The notes: a model not told the origin generated them from the letters alone. 64,000 nucleotides of DNA from Paenibacillus_T sp033239625 (GCF_033239625.1 NZ_BTCK01000004.1:124001-188000); one strand, 5' to 3'. Positions 32,701 through 40,881 are shown, numbered from the stretch's first letter. Program-made: numbers and translations.

Positions 32701-35401
32701 ATAAATCCGCTTCAATAACCAATGGTCCTTTCTGCGGCGCGAATTTACGAATCCACTGCGTATTGCCGACGCCGTTGTCATACATCATGAGTGATTGCGA
32801 GGAATTGTTAGCCGCTGAAAGCGACGGGTTCGCAGCCGCCTGCAACCGGTGGTCGGCATCCTGCGGATCTGGTGTAACAATGTAACCGGCTGGCGTACTG
32901 CCAGATACAACCGTTTCATAGTCATCTTGAACGAAGTAGACCGTCTCCGGCGCGCCGGTTGGCACAGCCGATACTTCCGACGAGTTGAAGCTTTCTCCGC
33001 TCGCGTTCGACGCTGTTACGACGTAATAGAAAGTCTGACCCGCTGTTAGACCGACGTCTACGTAAGAGGTTTCAAGGATGTCCTCCGCAATCGTTTCATA
33101 GGGACCTCCTGGTACGACACTTCGCTTAACCTTATACGTCGCATCGGCAACAGACTCCCAGCCAAGTGTAATTTGGTTGCTGCCAGCCGAAGCCCGAACA
33201 TTGGCCGGCACGGTCGGATAATCGCCAGCCACCGATCGAACCTGTGCCTTCGAGAAAGTGGAGCTGTTGTATTTGTCCACGTCATCATCCGCTTTGGATG
33301 CATCCGCGGCAAGTCCGAAGTAGATCGTTTCCGGCATGTCGATGTCAACTGCTCCGATGACCTCCCAGACCGTACCATCCTTCGAAGCAAGTGAGGTGAA
33401 GCGATCGCCTAGTCGAACGATCTTCACCCAATATGGAACGGTAATAAACGCCTCAGGCTCCACCGCATTCGTACTGCCTCCAGCCTCCGTTCGGGTTAAC
33501 ATGATGCTCTTGCGCCCCATCTTGACGTAAGGAATCATCAGCGATACTGCTGGCGAAGAAGCGTCAAGCGATGCACGCACCATGACGCCTGCTTCGGCGC
33601 CGTCATCCGTTGCCGTTACGCTGTCTACGCGTGCAATGACCTCGCCGTTACCGCTCAACTGCTGATACGCATAGTGGAAATTGTCTCTGCTTCCGCCGAT
33701 GTCGCCAGCAGAACGGACCGTTACTTCACCCTCTGCTCCACGGAGCTGGGTATGCCCCTGTATGCCTGGATTGCCGATGTCCTGCGAATTCCACGGCGCA
33801 ATCGATCCTTCTGCATTCACATGCACTGCGGCCATATCCGATTGAGTCGAGGTTCCCGAATCATCTATCGCTTTGGCCGTGACGAAATGGGAGCCATCCG
33901 ATGCGCCGCTCCAATCCAATGCATAAGGTGGCGTCAGCGCTTCCCCAATCAATCGACTTCCATCATAGAACTCAACCTTCGCGATCGTACCATCCGAATC
34001 CGATGCTTCCGCTTCGATTCTCACGATCGAACCATCGGTGACGACGGCGTTATCTGCAGGCTGCAGCAAAGATACGCTCGGGTTAGCAGAACCGCTGCCC
34101 TTCAGCTCGTTCAGATAACGCTCCAGCATCGTATAGCCATCCGCTCCGGTCGCGTTCCGGTCGGCTGCATCTTCCGGGTTCAGACCCGCAGCCGTCTCCC
34201 ATTGATCCGGCATGCCGTCATGGTCGGAATCAGGCTCGGCAGATCTCGTAGAGTTGAATTCCGGAACGCCTCCGATCTGATTCGGTGAATTGATATGATT
34301 GCCTGTCCGGTTGCGGACATCCGATACGACGCGTGCATCGACGGCGTCCCGTTTCGGCAGCGTAGCGCCAGCATTGGCTAGTACGCTGTCATATGCTTCC
34401 GCCGCAGGCTCCACCTGTGTCGGAATCGCTGGCGCGAAAGGGGATATCATCTTCGCTGCCGGATCAGCAACGGTCAGCACGCCCTTCCAGTTATCGGCTG
34501 TGACATCCGGATAACCTTCAGCAATGTTTCCGCCGAGATAGATATGGGACGTTGCCGCTACATCTGCAAACAACGTGCCTCTGACCGTCTTATAAGTGTT
34601 CGGGCCATACTTGTAGTAGTTGTTCATCAGATTGTAGGTCCCCTGCTCACCGCCGTAGGTAGAGAAGAAGCCCCAGTTATAGATGACGTTATTGAACAAC
34701 TCCATCTGGTCGGCAGGGGAGAGCCCTGGCAATCTTGGATTCCGGCTCGCATTATGCGCGATCAAGTTATGATGGAACGTTGCTTTGTTCCCTCCCCAGA
34801 TGCCGCCATAGCCATGACGTCCTTTCTGATGCGTCGTCATTAGCATACTCTCGGAAATAATCGACCATTGCACGGTCGTGTTCTCGTTCTCGTATAGACT
34901 AAGCACTTCATCGACAGACCAACTGAACGAGCAATGGTCAATCATAATATCGCGATGATAACGACCGCCGAACGCATCATCTTCGCTTGCGAAAGCATCG
35001 CCTAGTCGGAATCGCAAGTAACGGATAATGAGGTTATCACCCTCAATCGACGTCGTGTAATCTGCAACGGTGATGCCTTCGCCCGGCGCCGTCTGACCGG
35101 CGATCGTCAAGTTCGATCCCGTAATCTTCAGCGGGGACTGCAGATGAATCGTCCCTCCGACCTTGAATACGATCGTACGGCCGCTCCCGCTAACGGCATC
35201 GCGCAGCGATCCCGGACCTGAATCCGCAAGCGTCGTTACCTCGTAAACTTCGCCGCCTCTTCCGCCTGTCGTATATTTCGCTGCGCCTTCCGCGCCCGGG
35301 AATGCCGGGATGAGCGCGGTTTCTTCCGCAGATGCCATCGCGGGAATCGACGTCATGACCATCGCTGCGGTCAGCAAGCCGCTGAGCCATTTTTTGAACA
35401 T
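29735..35401 (-). CDS. Secreted multi-domain pectate lyase (PL1) - pectin methylesterase (CE8) fusion
   Basis: 1888 residues; GGGAGG precedes the ATG. Order: signal peptide (1-25, ending MASA); PL1 beta-helix (about 30-345: FPGAEGAAKYTTGGRGGEVY, IMIDHCSFSWSVDEVLS, ASRNPRLPG with the catalytic Arg); a calcium-binding thrombospondin-3-like piece (387-440, DSDHDGMPDQWE); an Ig-like domain; a concanavalin-like domain (540-715); one fibronectin III; a second beta-sandwich (815-1020); four fibronectin III domains (1025-1385); and CE8 (1390-1685: GHQDTFYANGGRQYF, VDFIFGGA, ALGRPWRP, all catalytic residues present). A C-terminal domain with the cadherin/Ig-like VTDRAGNKSTA closes it. The two enzyme activities are sequential: de-esterification then lysis of homogalacturonan. 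No anchor motif is seen, so it is probably released. Confidence 0.95.
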   Translation of the reverse strand: MFKKWLSGLLTAAMVMTSIPAMASAEETALIPAFPGAEGAAKYTTGGRGGEVYEVTTLADSGPGSLRDAVSGSGRTIVFKVGGTIHLQSPLKITGSNLTIAGQTAPGEGITVADYTTSIEGDNLIIRYLRFRLGDAFASEDDAFGGRYHRDIMIDHCSFSWSVDEVLSLYENENTTVQWSIISESMLMTTHQKGRHGYGGIWGGNKATFHHNLIAHNASRNPRLPGLSPADQMELFNNVIYNWGFFSTYGGEQGTYNLMNNYYKYGPNTYKTVRGTLFADVAATSHIYLGGNIAEGYPDVTADNWKGVLTVADPAAKMISPFAPAIPTQVEPAAEAYDSVLANAGATLPKRDAVDARVVSDVRNRTGNHINSPNQIGGVPEFNSTRSAEPDSDHDGMPDQWETAAGLNPEDAADRNATGADGYTMLERYLNELKGSGSANPSVSLLQPADNAVVTDGSIVRIEAEASDSDGTIAKVEFYDGSRLIGEALTPPYALDWSGASDGSHFVTAKAIDDSGTSTQSDMAAVHVNAEGSIAPWNSQDIGNPGIQGHTQLRGAEGEVTVRSAGDIGGSRDNFHYAYQQLSGNGEVIARVDSVTATDDGAEAGVMVRASLDASSPAVSLMIPYVKMGRKSIMLTRTEAGGSTNAVEPEAFITVPYWVKIVRLGDRFTSLASKDGTVWEVIGAVDIDMPETIYFGLAADASKADDDVDKYNSSTFSKAQVRSVAGDYPTVPANVRASAGSNQITLGWESVADATYKVKRSVVPGGPYETIAEDILETSYVDVGLTAGQTFYYVVTASNASGESFNSSEVSAVPTGAPETVYFVQDDYETVVSGSTPAGYIVTPDPQDADHRLQAAANPSLSAANNSSQSLMMYDNGVGNTQWIRKFAPQKGPLVIEADLYASSWPGTAVALQLQDEAGSKTPLSIEIRKPTQPAAEANYTFVYKKNGADYKLTDAPAGDRWYRIKVTANAATGKADIYIDNALVADDIDLQADMKEVGIGRLLAKTPGTGKGTIYYDNIHVYVEPVQSPSGLQAIPGDGRIGLTWAAADGAASYTVKRSTAADGPFEPVAAELTETSYTDGGLTNGTPYYYVVTASGASGESGDSNIATATPSADAVKPEAPAGLSAAARHTQIDLSWQPVAGAQSYTVKRAAAPEGPFTVLASSLDTTSYRDGGLTDGTDYYYVVSATGLAGEGIDSEPIKASPAAQLAAPIVTAAASNKAVHLQWEPVAGADSYEILRDNGAGGPLDDVHIVTDGAASYEDTSVHAGFVYRYQVRAMGGGMAGLASSVVSVRPNVSDGTPAAPEGLNAEPRDGAVALRWQSSDMAVTYTVRRSSEAEGPFETIASNLAEARYTDEGLTNGKRYYYLVAAVNGSGEGASSRTAAETPARVLTVAKDGSGDFTTIQAAIDAVPAGSESPIVISIRDGVYREKLLLDSSKTNVHLIGESRDGTVLVYGDSAKTLDANGKELGTSGSYSFKVLANGFGAENLTIQNDAGISAGQAVALYASGDRMTFRNVALRGHQDTFYANGGRQYFVDSYIEGTVDFIFGGASVVFERCELHSLGGGYVTAASTPEGSVGYVFLNSRLTSEPGLTGMVALGRPWRPNAHVAYVNSYMGDHIKTVGWDNWGNAANEKTARYEEYGSYGPGSDAVGRYAWSKQLTTSEAASYTPELLLGGADGWNPVDRSAWINSSTALRAITADGMLINGFSTELNTYEIELDPQAATAPVIDANALASSAVVTIQQADSPNGRAEIQVLAADGSKRVVAVQFSSDRIAPTVRLEANPSNIWPANGKMVPIHLSIDAADDGSGIESVVLTSITSSLDDGDGQRNKSDIEGAQIGTNDFDFMLRAAKSGKNGAVYTIVYTVTDRAGNKSTASIRIVVDK

Positions 35402-35793
35402 AATAATCCTCCCTATAATCGCTTTCTGTTCTGTCTCAGTCCTATTTGGATTAGAACAGACCGTCGCGGAGTTACCTGATGCGCTCGCCGGTCAGATGCT
35501 GCGTCGCAATGCGCTTCTTACCTCGATTGGTTTTCGATCCCTCCTTGTGACCGTTACATTCGTCCACTTCGAATGACAGCGTTTTCATTTGTGCATAACC
35601 CATTATTAGCCTTCGAACGGATGTCTGCCTATACGGCATGCATAACTATCGTGTTCAGAATCGTATCGATTGCACAACTGCGCGGGCTGAAGCCTGTCTC
35701 CAATCGGAATGCACAAGGCTTGAAGTTACCTCGCGCATACCGGTTATAAGCTGCACATTGCATAAAAGAGACATCGTTTCGGTCATTTTGTTG

Positions 35794-35822
35794 TTGCATT
35801 ATTCCGAAATGAACGTTAAAGT
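35794..35822 (+). promoter_or_regulatory. Likely promoter of the kdu operon
   Basis: TTGCAT (35794-35799) and TAAAGT (35817-35822) are 17 bases apart, 59 bases before the kduI start. The -10 box falls inside the first direct repeat, which would let a repressor block it. Confidence 0.4.
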
Positions 35823-35849
35823 AAACGTAAATGAACCAAAGTAAACATA
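35807..35849 (+). promoter_or_regulatory. Tandem direct repeats, candidate operator for the kdu DeoR regulator
   Basis: Two head-to-tail units, AAATGAACGTTAAAGTAAAC at 35807-35826 and AAATGAACCAAAGTAAAC at 35829-35846, recur with a 22-base period and differ by a 2-base gap. DeoR proteins often bind tandem direct repeats and usually control their own operon. The DeoR gene is the second gene of this operon. Confidence 0.5.
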
Positions 35850-35880
35850 CTTAAACCAAATGTACTGGAGGCCTCTTCTA

Positions 35881-36714
35881 ATGGAAATCCGTTATGCAGC
35901 ACACCCGACTGACGTTAAATCGTATGATACGACGCGCCTGCGTCAAGAGTTTCTGATCGAGAAGCTGTTCGTGCAAGACGAACTGACGCTTACTTATTCC
36001 CACGTCGATCGTTTCATCGTTGGCGGTGCATTCCCTGTATCGAAGCCAGTGAAACTGGAAGCGGATACGCACACGATCGGCGCTGCAACGTTCCTCGAGC
36101 GCCGCGAGATCGGCATCATCAACATCGGCGGCCGCGGTTCCGTTACGGTAGACGGCACGACTTATGATATGGAATCGAAGGACTGTCTCTATGTTGGCCT
36201 TGGCGCACAAGACGTTGTATTCGCTAGCGCGGATGCATCGCAGCCAGCGAAGTTCTACCTGAACTCCACGCCGGCACACAAAACATACCCGACGGTCAAA
36301 GCGGCAATCAGCGAAGCGTCTCCGAACCACCTTGGCGCGCTGACGACGAACAACGAGCGCACGATCTACCGTTACATCCACACGAACGGCATTCAAAGCT
36401 GCCAGCTCGTTATGGGTATGACACTTCTGAAGCCGGGCAGCAACTGGAACACGATGCCTTGCCATACGCACAATCGCCGCTCCGAAGTATACCTGTACTT
36501 CGATATGGCAGCTGACGGCAACGTCTTCCACCTGATGGGCGAGCCGCAAGAAACGCGCCACCTCGTTGTACGCAACGAGCAAGCGATTCTCTCGCCAAGC
36601 TGGTCGATTCACAGCGGTGTCGGCACGACTAGCTACACGTTCATCTGGGGTATGGGCGGCGAGAATCAAATCTTCGAAGACATGGACGCAGTTGCTCCAC
36701 AGGACTTGAGATAA
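35881..36714 (+). CDS. kduI: 5-dehydro-4-deoxy-D-glucuronate isomerase (KduI)
   Basis: The ATG at 35881 follows CTGGAGG by 9 bases; the protein is 277 residues, the normal length. The zinc site shows as PCHTHNRRSEVYLYF (two His and a Glu) with a later His in SWSIHSGVG. It isomerises the unsaturated uronate product (5-keto-4-deoxyuronate) to 2,5-diketo-3-deoxygluconate in the cytoplasm. It is the first gene of kduI-deoR-kduD. The ring-opened uronate arises from the GH105 product, so it joins the pectin operon to central metabolism. Confidence 0.97.
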   Translation: MEIRYAAHPTDVKSYDTTRLRQEFLIEKLFVQDELTLTYSHVDRFIVGGAFPVSKPVKLEADTHTIGAATFLERREIGIINIGGRGSVTVDGTTYDMESKDCLYVGLGAQDVVFASADASQPAKFYLNSTPAHKTYPTVKAAISEASPNHLGALTTNNERTIYRYIHTNGIQSCQLVMGMTLLKPGSNWNTMPCHTHNRRSEVYLYFDMAADGNVFHLMGEPQETRHLVVRNEQAILSPSWSIHSGVGTTSYTFIWGMGGENQIFEDMDAVAPQDLR

Positions 36715-36715
36715 T

Positions 36716-37480
36716 ATGATGCATTCGCATCGCCGCCATGAATTGATCATGGAAGCCCTGCTCGCTTCTCAAGAGGTGACCGTTACGGAGCTCAGCGAAC
36801 GGCTGAACGTTACGGGCAAGACGATTCGCGAGGATCTGGCCAAGCTGGAGGAGAAAGGGCTGCTCATGCGCATTCATGGCGGTGCGGTTCTAGCACAACA
36901 CGATCAGCTCGGCATCCTGTCCCAGCAGGAGCCGCTCGTTCGTCACGCCTCCGAGAAAACAGAAATCGCCGAGCTTGCGCTGAAGCTGATCGAGCCCGGT
37001 GATATCATTGCACTGGACGGCGGCAGCACAACGCTCGAAATTGCAAGACGGCTTGCTAACAAACCGCTTACCGTGGTGACGAACGATGTGCACATTATCG
37101 CAGAGCTTGCTCGCAAGGATGAGATTCGTCTCGTCGTTCCGGGCGGCTATCGCGTACGTAACATGCTTGCCGGCGCCGAAGCGACCGCCTATATTCGCAA
37201 GCTGAACATCAGTAAGGCATTCCTGTCAGCGACAGGCGTTCATCTGGAGTTCGGCTTTACGATCTATACCGGCGATCTCGTTGACTTCAAGCGAGCACTC
37301 ATCGAAACAGCCAAGACCGTCTACGCCGTAGTCGATCATCACAAATTCGGCCAAGGCGCGCTATTCACATTCGCGGCTTTCCACGAGATCGCAGCTGTCC
37401 TAACGGACGCAGGGATGACCAAGGAAACCGCTGAACAATACCGACAAGCCGGCGCTTCGCTTCAATTGTACGCCGAATGA
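36716..37480 (+). CDS. DeoR-family regulator in the kdu operon
   Basis: 254 residues. The start follows the kduI stop with 1 base between; two adjacent ATG codons (36716, 36719) are possible and the Shine-Dalgarno is weak (AGGA), so translation is probably coupled to kduI. The helix-turn-helix is in residues 6-57 (TVTELSERLNVTGKTIREDLAKLEEKGLLMRIHGGAV). The sensor domain has GDIIALDGGSTTLEIARRL, LTVVTNDVHI and VDHHKFGQGALFTFAAF. It likely represses this operon in response to a kdu-pathway intermediate. In the usual Gram-positive kdu loci the regulator is of the KdgR/LacI or IclR type, so a DeoR between kduI and kduD is unusual in my experience. Confidence 0.88.
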   Translation: MMHSHRRHELIMEALLASQEVTVTELSERLNVTGKTIREDLAKLEEKGLLMRIHGGAVLAQHDQLGILSQQEPLVRHASEKTEIAELALKLIEPGDIIALDGGSTTLEIARRLANKPLTVVTNDVHIIAELARKDEIRLVVPGGYRVRNMLAGAEATAYIRKLNISKAFLSATGVHLEFGFTIYTGDLVDFKRALIETAKTVYAVVDHHKFGQGALFTFAAFHEIAAVLTDAGMTKETAEQYRQAGASLQLYAE

Positions 37481-37498
37481 GAAAGGTAGGAATATCCA

Positions 37499-38248
37499 AT
37501 GCTATTTGACCTTACAGGCAAAACAGCGCTCGTCACCGGCACGTCCGGCGGACTCGGCGCAGCTATGGCACTTGGCCTGGCAGAGGCTGGCGCTTCTATC
37601 GTTGCGATCTCTTCTTCGAACAGCAACAGCTTAGTTGAAGCGGTACGTGCAATCGGCGGTCAGATCGAACAAATCTCCGCTGACCTCTCGAAGGCTGATA
37701 CGCTCGAATCCGTATTCGAACGCGCAGTCGGCTACTTCGGCAAGATTGATATTCTCGTCAACAACGCTGGCATTATCCGCCGTACGCCTGCTGCCGATCA
37801 CTCGGCGAAGGATTGGCAGGATGTCATCGATCTGAACCTGAATTCCGTATTCTATCTGTCCCAATTGGCAGGACGTCACATGCTGGTACGCGGCAGCGGC
37901 AAAATCATCAATATCGCTTCCATGCTCTCCTACCAAGGCGGCATCAACGTACCAGGTTATACAGCAAGTAAACATGCTGTTGCCGGACTTACGAAGGCGC
38001 TCGCTAACGAATGGGCCGGCCGCGGCGTGCAGATCAATGCGATCGCACCTGGTTACATGACGACGAATAACACGGCGCCGATCCTCGCGGACGAAGCGCG
38101 TTATAAATCGATTACGGACCGCATCCCTGCCGCTCGTTGGGGAACGCCGGACGACCTCAAAGGTCCGGTTGTGTTCCTCGCATCGGCAGCATCGGATTAT
38201 ATGAACGGCCACGTCCTGAATGTAGACGGCGGCTGGCTGGCGAGATAA
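37499..38248 (+). CDS. kduD: 2-dehydro-3-deoxy-D-gluconate 5-dehydrogenase (KduD)
   Basis: 249-residue SDR. AAAGGTAGG precedes the ATG. Motifs: GTSGGLGAAMA nucleotide-binding loop, DILVNNAGIIRR, catalytic Ser in NIASMLSYQGG and YTASKHAV (Tyr-x-x-x-Lys). It reduces diketodeoxygluconate to 2-keto-3-deoxygluconate with NAD(P)H. The KDG kinase and aldolase that would follow are not in the window. The operon ends here; a strong terminator lies 224 bases downstream past a hairpin-rich stretch. Confidence 0.95.
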   Translation: MLFDLTGKTALVTGTSGGLGAAMALGLAEAGASIVAISSSNSNSLVEAVRAIGGQIEQISADLSKADTLESVFERAVGYFGKIDILVNNAGIIRRTPAADHSAKDWQDVIDLNLNSVFYLSQLAGRHMLVRGSGKIINIASMLSYQGGINVPGYTASKHAVAGLTKALANEWAGRGVQINAIAPGYMTTNNTAPILADEARYKSITDRIPAARWGTPDDLKGPVVFLASAASDYMNGHVLNVDGGWLAR

Positions 38249-38325
38249 TAGGAGCCAACAGGCCCCTATTAGAACCCTCTTGTAGTAACTCAAAGATCTA
38301 AACATCAAATTTCTACCCGCCTAAA

Positions 38326-38450
38326 TCCTCCCTGCTAGGGAGGACCCCCGGGGTTTCCAACCCCGGGACCCCGGATTGGGGGCGTGGGATAGACTGAGGT
38401 TCGAGTATGGTAATACGTGGCGGGAGCCGCGTGCCCCCTTCCAGGGGCAC
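38326..38450. repeat. GC-rich cluster of hairpins, probable dispersed intergenic repeat
   Basis: Consecutive perfect hairpins: TCCTCCCTGCTAGGGAGGA (38326-38344), CCCGGGGTT-TCC-AACCCCGGG (38347-38367) and GTGCCCC-N6-GGGGCAC (38431-38450). The 10-bp direct repeat GTTCGAGTAT flanks the third at 38399-38408 and 38458-38467. The base composition is much more GC-rich than the surroundings. No open frame makes sense here. It resembles a non-coding dispersed element or a structured RNA, but I cannot tell which. Confidence 0.6.
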
Positions 38451-38471
38451 AGCTTTCGTTCGAGTATATTG

Positions 38472-38500
38472 AAAAAAGCGCTGCTGAACAGCGCTTTTTT
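38472..38500. terminator. Bidirectional terminator between kduD and the 38.5 kb gene
   Basis: AAAAAAGCGCTG pairs with CAGCGCTTTTTT across a 5-base loop, giving T runs on both strands. It serves two convergent genes. Confidence 0.9.
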
Positions 38501-38540
38501 TGTGTTAGTTATAAGATACTTGAGGTTCAAGATCATTCAT

Positions 38541-39290
38541 CTATTTCACAGGCTGCGAGTTGTAAGCCTCCTGGATGTCAGCAAGCCTTGTGAGAGTCGG
38601 TTCAAGGTCTTTCATAAACCGTCTCTTCAACTCGGTATCGGCGGCTGAGTCGTCCTGCCGTGCAGCGAATTCCGCCCATTCCTTTAACGATGTCATGGTC
38701 GTTTCCAGATTATGCAGCTCTTCAGCGACATCCGCCATCGTCCCCTTCGTCCTCGTATCGAGCACCTTCGGCTTCGCCTTCCAATAACGATAGCTTGCAT
38801 TGTAAGCGATACTCCAGATGTTCCCGCGGAAGGCTAGTGCAAACAACTCCTGCTGTTTCGAAGACGTCATAATCGAACGATTAATCATCAGTTGCGGATC
38901 CGCATTGGAGGTATTGTCATCGCAAAATTCAATTAACAGCAGCAGCCGTGCATTCATACGATCCCCCTGCTCCTTCGCCGCATCAAGCAGTTTCTGCACT
39001 TCGACGGGTGAATCCGTATCCTTCGCTTTACTGATCGCTTCGAGCACATCAGCAAGAGGAGTAAAAGAAGGCGTCTCCAGCACGAATGTTCGGAAAGCGA
39101 AATCCGTCTTCGCTTGATACAGCTGTTTGATCGTATTCCGGCGCTCCCCTTCTGCCTCCAGTCGATGCTGATACCACAATGCAATTAGAATAATAACGAC
39201 GACACTGACCGACAGCAGCTTCGGTATACGAATAACACAATCCCCCCTTCCACTACGTCCTAATGCTCGAAGTATATCCAGTAACGTCAA
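38541..39290 (-). CDS. Membrane-anchored protein of unknown function
   Basis: The frame is open to a TTG at 39290, but AAGGGGGG lies at about 39246-39253 and the best spaced in-frame codon after it is ATT (Ile-Arg-Ile-Pro), so the true start is unclear. After the start a single hydrophobic segment (LLSVSVVVIILIALWYQ) anchors a roughly 200-residue soluble helical domain rich in charged residues (for example FTPLADVLEAISKAKDTD and LHNLETTMTSLKEWAEFAARQ). No family is recognised. It could be an extracytoplasmic helical protein. It is convergent with kduD. Confidence 0.6.
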   Translation of the reverse strand: MTLLDILRALGRSGRGDCVIRIPKLLSVSVVVIILIALWYQHRLEAEGERRNTIKQLYQAKTDFAFRTFVLETPSFTPLADVLEAISKAKDTDSPVEVQKLLDAAKEQGDRMNARLLLLIEFCDDNTSNADPQLMINRSIMTSSKQQELFALAFRGNIWSIAYNASYRYWKAKPKVLDTRTKGTMADVAEELHNLETTMTSLKEWAEFAARQDDSAADTELKRRFMKDLEPTLTRLADIQEAYNSQPVK

Positions 39291-39383
39291 CTATTATCTC
39301 TTCGTCAAAATCGAAAAAGCCGAGCAAGACATTCCAGCGCACAATTGCGCTCGAATCCCGCTCGGCTTACCTATTTATACCTG

Positions 39384-40055
39384 CTACACCGCTCGAATCG
39401 TATCGAGCAGCTGAGACAGACGCGTCAGTCTCGCAATCGGCTCGATGCCGCGCGACTCAAGATCCTCATCCTTCGTCTGATAGCCGACGAATCGGATGCC
39501 AGCATCGATCGACCCTTTCGCGTCGATCCAAGAATCGCCGATCGACAGCCAATGTTCGGCCGGAATCCCGGTACGCTTCACGACTTCTTGGTATCCGGAA
39601 GGCCCCGGCTTCATCTCCGTCATGCTTTCTCGCCCAACTATAAGCTGAAACCGCGAAGCAATTCTCGTTCGAGTCAAAGCTTCCATCGCGGCCGATTCCG
39701 CATTGTTAGTAACAACGGCGAGTACATAATCGCCTTCCAGCTCCGACAACAGCCACTCTGCTTCAGGCTCGAGACTCGCATCGCTCATGCCGACTATCTC
39801 ATGCTGCCTTGTGATGCGCATCGTCTCTTCATAACGTGCGGCATCGAGCCCTTGCCGCTTCGCTTGCTCAATGAGCATCGAAGTCGTATATTCCGTTAGC
39901 GTCAGATCAGGTGCCAAGAAACCTTCCGCCTGCAAAAACGTATATACATCCCGTTTCATCGCACCGAAATCAATGCGGGATTGCAGCAGCGTATTGTCCA
40001 TATCAAATATAATGCCTTGAATCGTGCTTCCGATCAGATCCACCCCGCCAAACAA
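39384..40055 (-). CDS. HAD-superfamily hydrolase (phosphatase)
   Basis: 223 residues from TTG at 40055, 3 bases after the stop of the upstream oxidoreductase; another GTG start at 40043 is possible. Motif I is FDMDNTLL, motif II is VVTNNAES, and motif IV is SIGDSWIDAKGSIDAGIRFVGYQ. A helical cap follows motif I. Such proteins remove phosphate from small phosphometabolites; the substrate is not predictable. It probably shares a transcript with the ywnB-like gene. Confidence 0.9.
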   Translation of the reverse strand: MFGGVDLIGSTIQGIIFDMDNTLLQSRIDFGAMKRDVYTFLQAEGFLAPDLTLTEYTTSMLIEQAKRQGLDAARYEETMRITRQHEIVGMSDASLEPEAEWLLSELEGDYVLAVVTNNAESAAMEALTRTRIASRFQLIVGRESMTEMKPGPSGYQEVVKRTGIPAEHWLSIGDSWIDAKGSIDAGIRFVGYQTKDEDLESRGIEPIARLTRLSQLLDTIRAV

Positions 40056-40058
40056 TCG

Positions 40059-40700
40059 TTATTTCGCTTCGCCAACGACCGTGAAGCGGCGGTTCTGATG
40101 CTTCGGCTGTTCCAGTTCATCAACGATCGCGATCGCATAGTCCGCATAGCTAATATAGCTGTTGCCTTCCGAGTTGACAAGCAATTGATCTTCGCCAGCC
40201 GCGTATTGGCCCGTACGTTTGCCAGCAGGATCGAAGAACGCCGATGGGCTGACGAACGTCCACTGAATGCCTTCCGATTGCTGCAGATCCGCCAGGTTCT
40301 GCCCTTGGCTGCGCGCCGTTGCCAGGTAGATGGCCGGGAATTCAGGCGTATCGTACAGACGTGTCGTCAGTGCTGGATCAACGAACAGGCTGCCAGCGCC
40401 GCCGACAACGATCAGACGTGTAGATGGTGCGCCTTTAAGTGCTTGGATCAGCGCTTGACCCGCTTCAATGTGCAGATGCTCTTGACCGCCTGGCGCTCCG
40501 AATGCATTCACTACCGCATCGAAGCCTTTCAGATCGTCAGCCTGGAGCTCGAATACATCCTTCTGAACGATTTGCAACGCTGCATCCTGCAGTTTCGAAG
40601 CATCGCGGACGATTGCCGTTACCTCATGCCCCCGCGCTACAGCTTCCTTGACGATTTCTTGACCTGCTTTGCCGCTTGCACCGATAATTGCGATTTTCAT
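40059..40700 (-). CDS. NAD(P)-binding oxidoreductase, YwnB-like (atypical SDR / NmrA type)
   Basis: The ATG at 40700 follows CAGGAGG with 9 bases; the protein is 213 residues. MKIAIIGASGKAGQEIVKEA is the dinucleotide-binding loop; FDAVVNAFGAPGG and VVGGAGSLFVD follow. In B. subtilis the comparable gene ywnB lies next to the Rrf2 gene ywnA, and here the Rrf2 gene is just upstream on the same strand. A 17-bp dyad (40744-40760) in front of it matches one in front of the regulator. The reaction is unknown; a quinone- or flavin-linked stress role is a guess. Confidence 0.85.
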   Translation of the reverse strand: MKIAIIGASGKAGQEIVKEAVARGHEVTAIVRDASKLQDAALQIVQKDVFELQADDLKGFDAVVNAFGAPGGQEHLHIEAGQALIQALKGAPSTRLIVVGGAGSLFVDPALTTRLYDTPEFPAIYLATARSQGQNLADLQQSEGIQWTFVSPSAFFDPAGKRTGQYAAGEDQLLVNSEGNSYISYADYAIAIVDELEQPKHQNRRFTVVGEAK

Positions 40701-40743
40701 TATTGAACGCCTCCTGAAAGTTTTTTGTAGTTTCGATAAATTA

Positions 40744-40760
40744 GTAACCACGACAGTTAC
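40744..40760. promoter_or_regulatory. Candidate Rrf2 operator in front of the ywnB-like gene
   Basis: GTAAC-CACGA-CAGTTAC matches the site GTAAC-TATAA-CAGTTAC in front of the Rrf2 gene with the same spacing. Only the 5 spacer bases differ, of which two still agree. It is 43 bases upstream of the start codon. Confidence 0.55.
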
Positions 40761-40881
40761 AATTAAGGGTAAAAAAATGAGAAACTTCAGTTTGAAGATC
40801 TACTCTGATGGACGACTGTAATTCAAGGCGCATTAATAATCGATTAGCCCTGCATTTTGTTCGACAAGAAGCTTCTCAAGC

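Larger units (their letters stand above)
35402..35880. other. Divergent promoter region between the PL1-CE8 gene and the kdu operon
   Basis: 479 bp without a supportable gene. Near the PL1-CE8 side TCTGTTCT (35425-35432) and AGAACAGA (35453-35460) form an inverted repeat in its leader. Near kduI are a promoter and direct repeats listed separately. The middle 250 bases show nothing I recognise. Confidence 0.5.

Noticed and set aside
35777..35808. TTTCGG...CCGAAA dyad upstream of kduI
   Set aside because: The arms are 6 bp and widely spaced, which is not significant in a 479-bp region.
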